Below are positions 38,501 to 41,965 of a stretch of 41,965 bases of DNA, piece after piece. The translations under genes were made by a program, and so were the position numbers. The stretch is from NCBI GenBank assembly GCA_002689925.1, contig NZIO01000026.1:1-41965 (forward strand), written 5' to 3'. Under the pieces are notes generated by a model. It was given only the letters and a program-made list of their open reading frames with translations. It did no database searches and was not told the origin of the DNA. This DNA comes from Candidatus Pelagibacter sp. Lineage in GTDB: Bacteria; Pseudomonadota; Alphaproteobacteria; Pelagibacterales; Pelagibacteraceae. Numbering within the stretch: the first letter of the stretch is position 1; the number at the start of each line of letters is the position of its first letter.

Positions 38501-39699
38501 AAACTTTTTCTGCTCCTACTGGTAATTATGCTGGCGGATCAACTCAAAATTTTAATATACAAAATATACCTACTACAACAGATTTATATATTTGGGTAAG
38601 ATTAACTAATTCATTTTCAAGAGGTGCATTTTCTACAGGATTAACTATTGGTAATTGGAACCCAACTACTAATATAACAACAATAGGTAATAATTCAATT
38701 GCACCTGTTTTATTAGGTTTTGATTATAATCAATATAGAAATTTAATTATTAACGGAGATTTTTTAATTCATCAAAGAGGATCTTCATCTACTACTAGTG
38801 CTAATCCAGGTTATCTTTTAACAGATATGTGGTATTCAGATATTAATAATTCTGGAACTTGGGTACATTCACATTCTAATGATACACCAAATAATACAGT
38901 ATTAAGTAGATCTTATAAATTAGAAAATACAACAGTACCTACTTTAGGTGCTAGTTCTAAATTTAAATTTAAACAAATTATAGAAGGACAAAATTTACAA
39001 AAATTAAAATATGGTACAACTAATGCAGAAGATATAACTGTAACTTTTTGGGTTAAATCTAGCAAAACAGGTAACTATATTTTTGATTTATACAATCATG
39101 ATAATAATAGACATATAAGTAAATTATATACTATTGATAATGCAAATGTATGGGAACAAAAATTAATAACTATCCCAGGTGATACTAATAACACATCAGC
39201 TTTTGATAATGATAATAATAAAAGTTTAGAAATAAGTTGGTGGTTAACATCTGGATCTGATTTTAATTCTGGTACTTTAAATACAAACTGGAATACAACA
39301 GCAGATGATGATAGAGCAGTAGGTCAAGTTAACTTGGCTGATACAGTAAATAATACATGGTTTATATCTGGAATACAATTAGAAGTTGGTAGTAATGCTA
39401 GTAAATTTGAAATAATTCCTTTTGATAAATCATTAGAAAGATGCCAAAGATATTTTTATAAATTGGTCAGCATTGTTGGTGAAGCGTTTCAAGGACATTC
39501 AAGTAGTCATTTAAGACATATGAATATTTGGTTTCCTGTTACAATGAGAGATACGCCTACAATAGATGCTACATGGAGCACTGGAACTAGTCCAACAAAT
39601 TTAAGTACAAAACAATATGCTAATGTTTGTATAAATATTGGATCAAATTCAACAAGTGCAAGTTTAACAGGTTTTTCAGCTAGTGCTGAATTAACATAA
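35530..39699 (+). CDS. Central tail tip protein (lambda J-like) with C-terminal receptor-binding domain
   Basis: A 1389-residue host-recognition protein. The N-terminus has AAAAPIIGAITSKGIGGAIL with a hydrophobic helix and the tip motif KLPVVYGQDKIHGSIIFADI then IIALCEGPINKI, as in lambda J-like proteins. After beta-rich middle domains, a Fn3-like region precedes a separate C-terminal module starting at about residue 1069 (YRNLIINGDFLIHQRGSS) and ending SGIQLEVGS...ERCQRYFYK, a carbohydrate-binding-like module found at fibre ends. So hub and receptor-binding fibre are fused in one chain. Confidence 0.85.
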   Translation: MAAAAPIIGAITSKGIGGAILRFALSLAVSYITQKLFAPDMPGVEGGAGSGKDPGVKQRIPSDPSNKLPVVYGQDKIHGSIIFADITSDNKTMAFIIALCEGPINKIGTSNYGTNSGIYWDDYELSFDLAGNVINATHADGGTDSWLNGNLKIVKYPDGGRCLDMETFSSKWNSGSQNRHLPDVAYAYVELNYDREDNVTGLTSKLGFEVEGKLIRTISSAPSLNGPTPTTTTIQGSLANPNIFDTSVKFANFSGYQLWHWVNPYNGGVNYNYPHSYVAPGGTYNIIDLGPSSDPNAPYDLNDYITNGVTPTGLGTGGEVEFDFINVGEQYHLSNGNLTNFTPNSYVDSNGVTQPDDGRRLINAIHFKQWGNNYSNSFFNNVSGNEETRVWIEYVYSDAILGVTKHYIGLSTIQFTPTGGIYANYTEEDYGQLLANRLNLSLVPNFFESLAPDGLKQVGIRKLRDITAADSNGVLPTYQYSPRQQYFTAKIPQTVQRTLYGTYSTNPAECLADYLTNKVYGCGQSISDNDLDLDTFYAHKVFCDTSVTHNDPDGNSVTSKRYQCNGYVNTNDSKDLNISDIVSNSQSIFSYTLGKFQMLSDTTGSISYGGSNNDFDETSIYGDVTVVNDGFNSTLNEMNLQFKSKINEYQDDQVFLEYGNKYFNEPVLSKDLTLKFINTNVEAQRIGTVIMNKSRSNKIISFKTDTRAANLQVNDIISVKGTYYNLDKNSVFSHNFVTNTSNGSTSNAIGEYVVKVDSNQPYIYEDTQEEARFYVPGTVAGYEKLSNFYKDCINGQFFDSTGQLTDAQVKLNNKLGEIFSFVSCELDTVSSSYGFYGAKLTFYANDIISGGIKEDFQIDVITNILNSTWGSLNVINTASELGSLFKINSISETELNGGLQGYFITAQEYNANDYTVGTLTATAAAPPISSTRGYQNLGVATNLVLNNTFPSATTPYIDVSFTMPSKNNVEGVEIYYGSGVNTPEASRILVQTFSAPTGNYAGGSTQNFNIQNIPTTTDLYIWVRLTNSFSRGAFSTGLTIGNWNPTTNITTIGNNSIAPVLLGFDYNQYRNLIINGDFLIHQRGSSSTTSANPGYLLTDMWYSDINNSGTWVHSHSNDTPNNTVLSRSYKLENTTVPTLGASSKFKFKQIIEGQNLQKLKYGTTNAEDITVTFWVKSSKTGNYIFDLYNHDNNRHISKLYTIDNANVWEQKLITIPGDTNNTSAFDNDNNKSLEISWWLTSGSDFNSGTLNTNWNTTADDDRAVGQVNLADTVNNTWFISGIQLEVGSNASKFEIIPFDKSLERCQRYFYKLVSIVGEAFQGHSSSHLRHMNIWFPVTMRDTPTIDATWSTGTSPTNLSTKQYANVCINIGSNSTSASLTGFSASAELT

Positions 39700-39759
39700 C
39701 ATTAATTAATATATAGCCATAGTTATATATTACTCATAAATTAACCTATAGGAGATACT

Positions 39760-40209
39760 ATGAGAATTTCAAACATACAAAATTATCTAGGTGGAGCGGA
39801 CAATGTAATTGTTCGTGAAGTTGCTGAAGGTAATCAATTTTTATTAAGTGTAAACACAAATGATACTACAGATTTTAGTACTGCAACTTTTGATATAAAA
39901 GCAGAGTGTTTTACAGCTACTGTAGAAAGAAATAGAGGTTCAGTTAAAATAACATCTTTAACTTCTGCAGCAGGTGCAACTGCTCAATCATACTTAAAAG
40001 GTAATCAGATATTTAATACAGGTACAGCAGGTTCTTTTGATTTTCTTGTACCAAGTACATTATTATCTGATCAAAATAGTAGCTTTACTTCAACTGCTGA
40101 TGATACAACTCCTTTTATAGTAGTTTGTAAAGTTCAGTGGGAAGCAGGAAATCCTGCACAGAAAAAATCATTAAGGTTTGTATTTATAATTAGATATCAA
40201 CCTCAGTAA
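39760..40209 (+). CDS. Probable structural protein, function unknown
   Basis: A 149-residue beta-rich protein ([33 protein letters not shown] at the end), Ser/Thr-rich with no Cys cluster or membrane segment. It lies between the tail tip protein and the collagen-type fibre, with a ribosome site AGGAG. A fibre-attachment or upper-baseplate role is a guess from position. Confidence 0.6.
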   Translation: MRISNIQNYLGGADNVIVREVAEGNQFLLSVNTNDTTDFSTATFDIKAECFTATVERNRGSVKITSLTSAAGATAQSYLKGNQIFNTGTAGSFDFLVPSTLLSDQNSSFTSTADDTTPFIVVCKVQWEAGNPAQKKSLRFVFIIRYQPQ

Positions 40210-40226
40210 TAAAGGAATAAATAAAA

Positions 40227-41965
40227 ATGACAATTACAGTAACTTCAACACCTCTAAATTTAAGCGTTACAAATGAAAGAGGCCCACAAGGTCCGCAAGG
40301 TCCAGCAGGTCCGGCAGGTTCACAAGGTTCTACAGGTGCAACCGGTCCAGCAGGTCCACAAGGCCCAACTGGTCCAACTGGTCCACAAGGTGCATCAGTA
40401 ACAGGTCCAACAGGTCCACAAGGCCCACAAGGACCAACTGGTCCAACAGGCCCATCGTTTAATTTAACTAACTATACAACAAATTCAAATATAAGTTCAA
40501 ATGATTGGATATTCTGGGCTGACAATTCAACTTTTCAAGAATATAAATTACAATATTCTGACTTTCAAACACCTATTACAACAGCAGCAAATGCTTATAC
40601 AGATACACAAATTAATAATTTAATAAATGGATCACCTGCAGCATTAGATACTTTAGATGAATTAGCGGCAGCTTTAAATGATGATTCAAATTTTGCTTCA
40701 ACTGTTACAAATAATATTGCAACTAAATTAAATTCAAGTGATTTTAATCCATTTTTTGATGCAAGAATAGCAACTAAATCTATTGATAATTTTATTGATA
40801 TAGATATTAGTACAAACAACCCTACAAATGGACAAGCTTTAATATGGGATAATACAAATGGTGTATTTATTCCAGGCGATAGTTTTAGTCAAAGTGATTT
40901 TGATGCTGCATTTACAGCTAAAAGTACAACTAATTTAAGTGAGGGTACAAATTTATATTACACAAATGCTAGAGCAGATGCGAGAGTAACTAATGCTATT
41001 ATTGATGAAGATAATATGTCTTCAAATTTAGATACAAAAGTTCCTACTCAACAATCTGTTAAAGCTTATGTAGATGCACAAGTTGCAACAGTACCAACTG
41101 GAGATATTACTTCAGTTGTAGCAGGCACTGGTTTATCTGGTGGTGGAACTTCTGGTGATGTAACTTTAAATGTAGATTTATTAAGTAAACAAGGCGGAAC
41201 TAATTTTACAAATTCTTTATTAATTGGTCATACAACTACAGGAACTTTAAATAATGCTAATGGTAATGTTGGAGTTGGTATTACAGCTTTAGACGCTATA
41301 ACAACTGGAGATAACAACGTTGCCGTAGGTTTTGGTGCAGGAAGTGCTCTTTCTCAAGGTACTCAAAACGTTGCAATTGGTCAGGATGCTTTAACGGTTA
41401 ATAATAATGGAAACGAAAACACTGCTGTTGGTGGAAGAGCTTCACGTTTATTACAAAACGGAACTGGTAACACTACATTAGGTTATAATGCTGGTACAGC
41501 AATGAATAGTGCTGACGCTGATTATAACATTTTAATAGGACATTCAGCAGGAGATAACATAACAGAAGGTGCTGGTAACGTAATTATTGGTAGTGTGGAT
41601 GCTGCCGCTGTAGATGGTGATAGAACATTAAAAATTTCTGGTTTTGATGGTACAACAACTACAACTTGGATTTCAGGTGATAGTTCAGGTAACTTAACTT
41701 TTCCTGCTAACGTAACTACATCTGGTAACGCTGTAATCACAGGTAACTTAACGGTTAACGGAACAACAACTACACTTGCTACAACTAATTCAGTTATATC
41801 TGACAGACTAATAGAGTTAGGTAATGGTACAACAGGTACTCCTGGCAATGATATGGGTATCGTACTTGAAAGAGGCGATAGTGATAACGCATTTATAGGA
41901 TTTGACGAGTCTACTGATAAGTTCATAGTAGGTACAGGATCATTTACAGGTGCAAGTACAGGTAA
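40227..41965 (+). CDS. Tail fibre with collagen-like shaft and beta-roll repeats (3' truncated)
   Basis: Starts at ATG 40227 behind AAAGGAATAA and stays open to the window edge (at least 579 residues). Residues 1-18 are followed by Gly-X-Y collagen repeats at 19-76 ([19 protein letters not shown]), a fibre repeat of the [18 protein letters not shown] type, [18 protein letters not shown], then a series of NVAVGFGAG / NVAIGQDAL / NTAVGGRAS repeats like the head domain of trimeric autotransporter adhesins, and [10 protein letters not shown]. All parts form trimers, so it should be an elongated homotrimeric fibre. The C-terminal tip is missing from the window. Confidence 0.88.
   Translation, partial: MTITVTSTPLNLSVTNERGPQGPQGPAGPAGSQGSTGATGPAGPQGPTGPTGPQGASVTGPTGPQGPQGPTGPTGPSFNLTNYTTNSNISSNDWIFWADNSTFQEYKLQYSDFQTPITTAANAYTDTQINNLINGSPAALDTLDELAAALNDDSNFASTVTNNIATKLNSSDFNPFFDARIATKSIDNFIDIDISTNNPTNGQALIWDNTNGVFIPGDSFSQSDFDAAFTAKSTTNLSEGTNLYYTNARADARVTNAIIDEDNMSSNLDTKVPTQQSVKAYVDAQVATVPTGDITSVVAGTGLSGGGTSGDVTLNVDLLSKQGGTNFTNSLLIGHTTTGTLNNANGNVGVGITALDAITTGDNNVAVGFGAGSALSQGTQNVAIGQDALTVNNNGNENTAVGGRASRLLQNGTGNTTLGYNAGTAMNSADADYNILIGHSAGDNITEGAGNVIIGSVDAAAVDGDRTLKISGFDGTTTTTWISGDSSGNLTFPANVTTSGNAVITGNLTVNGTTTTLATTNSVISDRLIELGNGTTGTPGNDMGIVLERGDSDNAFIGFDESTDKFIVGTGSFTGASTG

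Noticed and set aside
40595-41926. Minus-strand ORFs inside the fibre gene
   Set aside because: They are shadows of the repetitive, Ser/Thr/Gly-rich fibre sequence, which is open on the plus strand to the window edge.
1-41965. Prophage or temperate lifestyle
   Set aside because: No integrase, excisionase, repressor or attachment-site-like duplication was found in the window.

Overview
The window is most of the genome of a strictly lytic-looking, tailed double-stranded DNA phage from a very AT-rich background. No integrase, repressor, tRNA gene, CRISPR array or insertion sequence was found. Strong A/T third-position bias and the gene set (SET-domain protein, class I ribonucleotide reductase, phage bS21, ASCH protein) suggest a phage of a low-GC aquatic alphaproteobacterium such as a SAR11-like host; the host is inference. 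The architecture is a mosaic of the Xp10 kind: a T7-like replication and transcription set (single-subunit RNA polymerase, family A DNA polymerase, primase-helicase, FEN exonuclease, small ssDNA-binding protein) joined to siphovirus head and tail genes with a tape measure, a tail-assembly chaperone pair and a lambda J-like tip protein, and no sheath.

Layout. 1-1409 (+): the end of an unknown gene, then a holin-type membrane cassette. 1438-8341 (-): a leftward replication and nucleotide module that begins with ssDNA-binding protein and two micro-genes and continues through ASCH, dNMP kinase, DNA polymerase, exonuclease, HNH nuclease, primase-helicase and SET protein. 8342-9034: a divergent control region with three phage-type promoters, a long stem-loop and a probable structured RNA ending in a terminator. 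9035-15339 (+): small unknown genes, an ABC-ATPase/GNAT fusion, the RNA polymerase and an unannotated bS21 gene with a non-ATG start. 15340-15631: an AT-rich origin-like segment with a 30-bp perfect palindrome between two promoters. 15632-18117 (+): putative small terminase, GIY-YIG-like protein, T4-type lysozyme, large terminase. 18118-18551: a gene-free segment with a GC-rich repeat block. 18552-41965 (+): portal, ribonucleotide reductase NrdA/NrdB, basic micro-proteins, head morphogenesis, scaffold, capsid, connector, tail tube, chaperones, tape measure, tail tip, and a collagen-containing fibre cut by the window end.

How it works together. A 15-base core, TCTATRYCTTACAGA, occurs exactly six times, only in intergenic DNA, and every copy points at the genes it would transcribe (three leftward before the replication genes, one rightward before the early/RNA polymerase block, two rightward before the late genes). 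The simplest reading is that these are the promoters of the phage RNA polymerase, and that the two flanking the palindrome also prime an origin just after the polymerase gene, as in T7. The strongest points for follow-up are this promoter set, the hidden bS21 gene, the ABC-GNAT fusion, and the RNA elements of the control region. The two window ends do not join in frame, so some sequence of the replicon is missing or the genome is linear with ends elsewhere.
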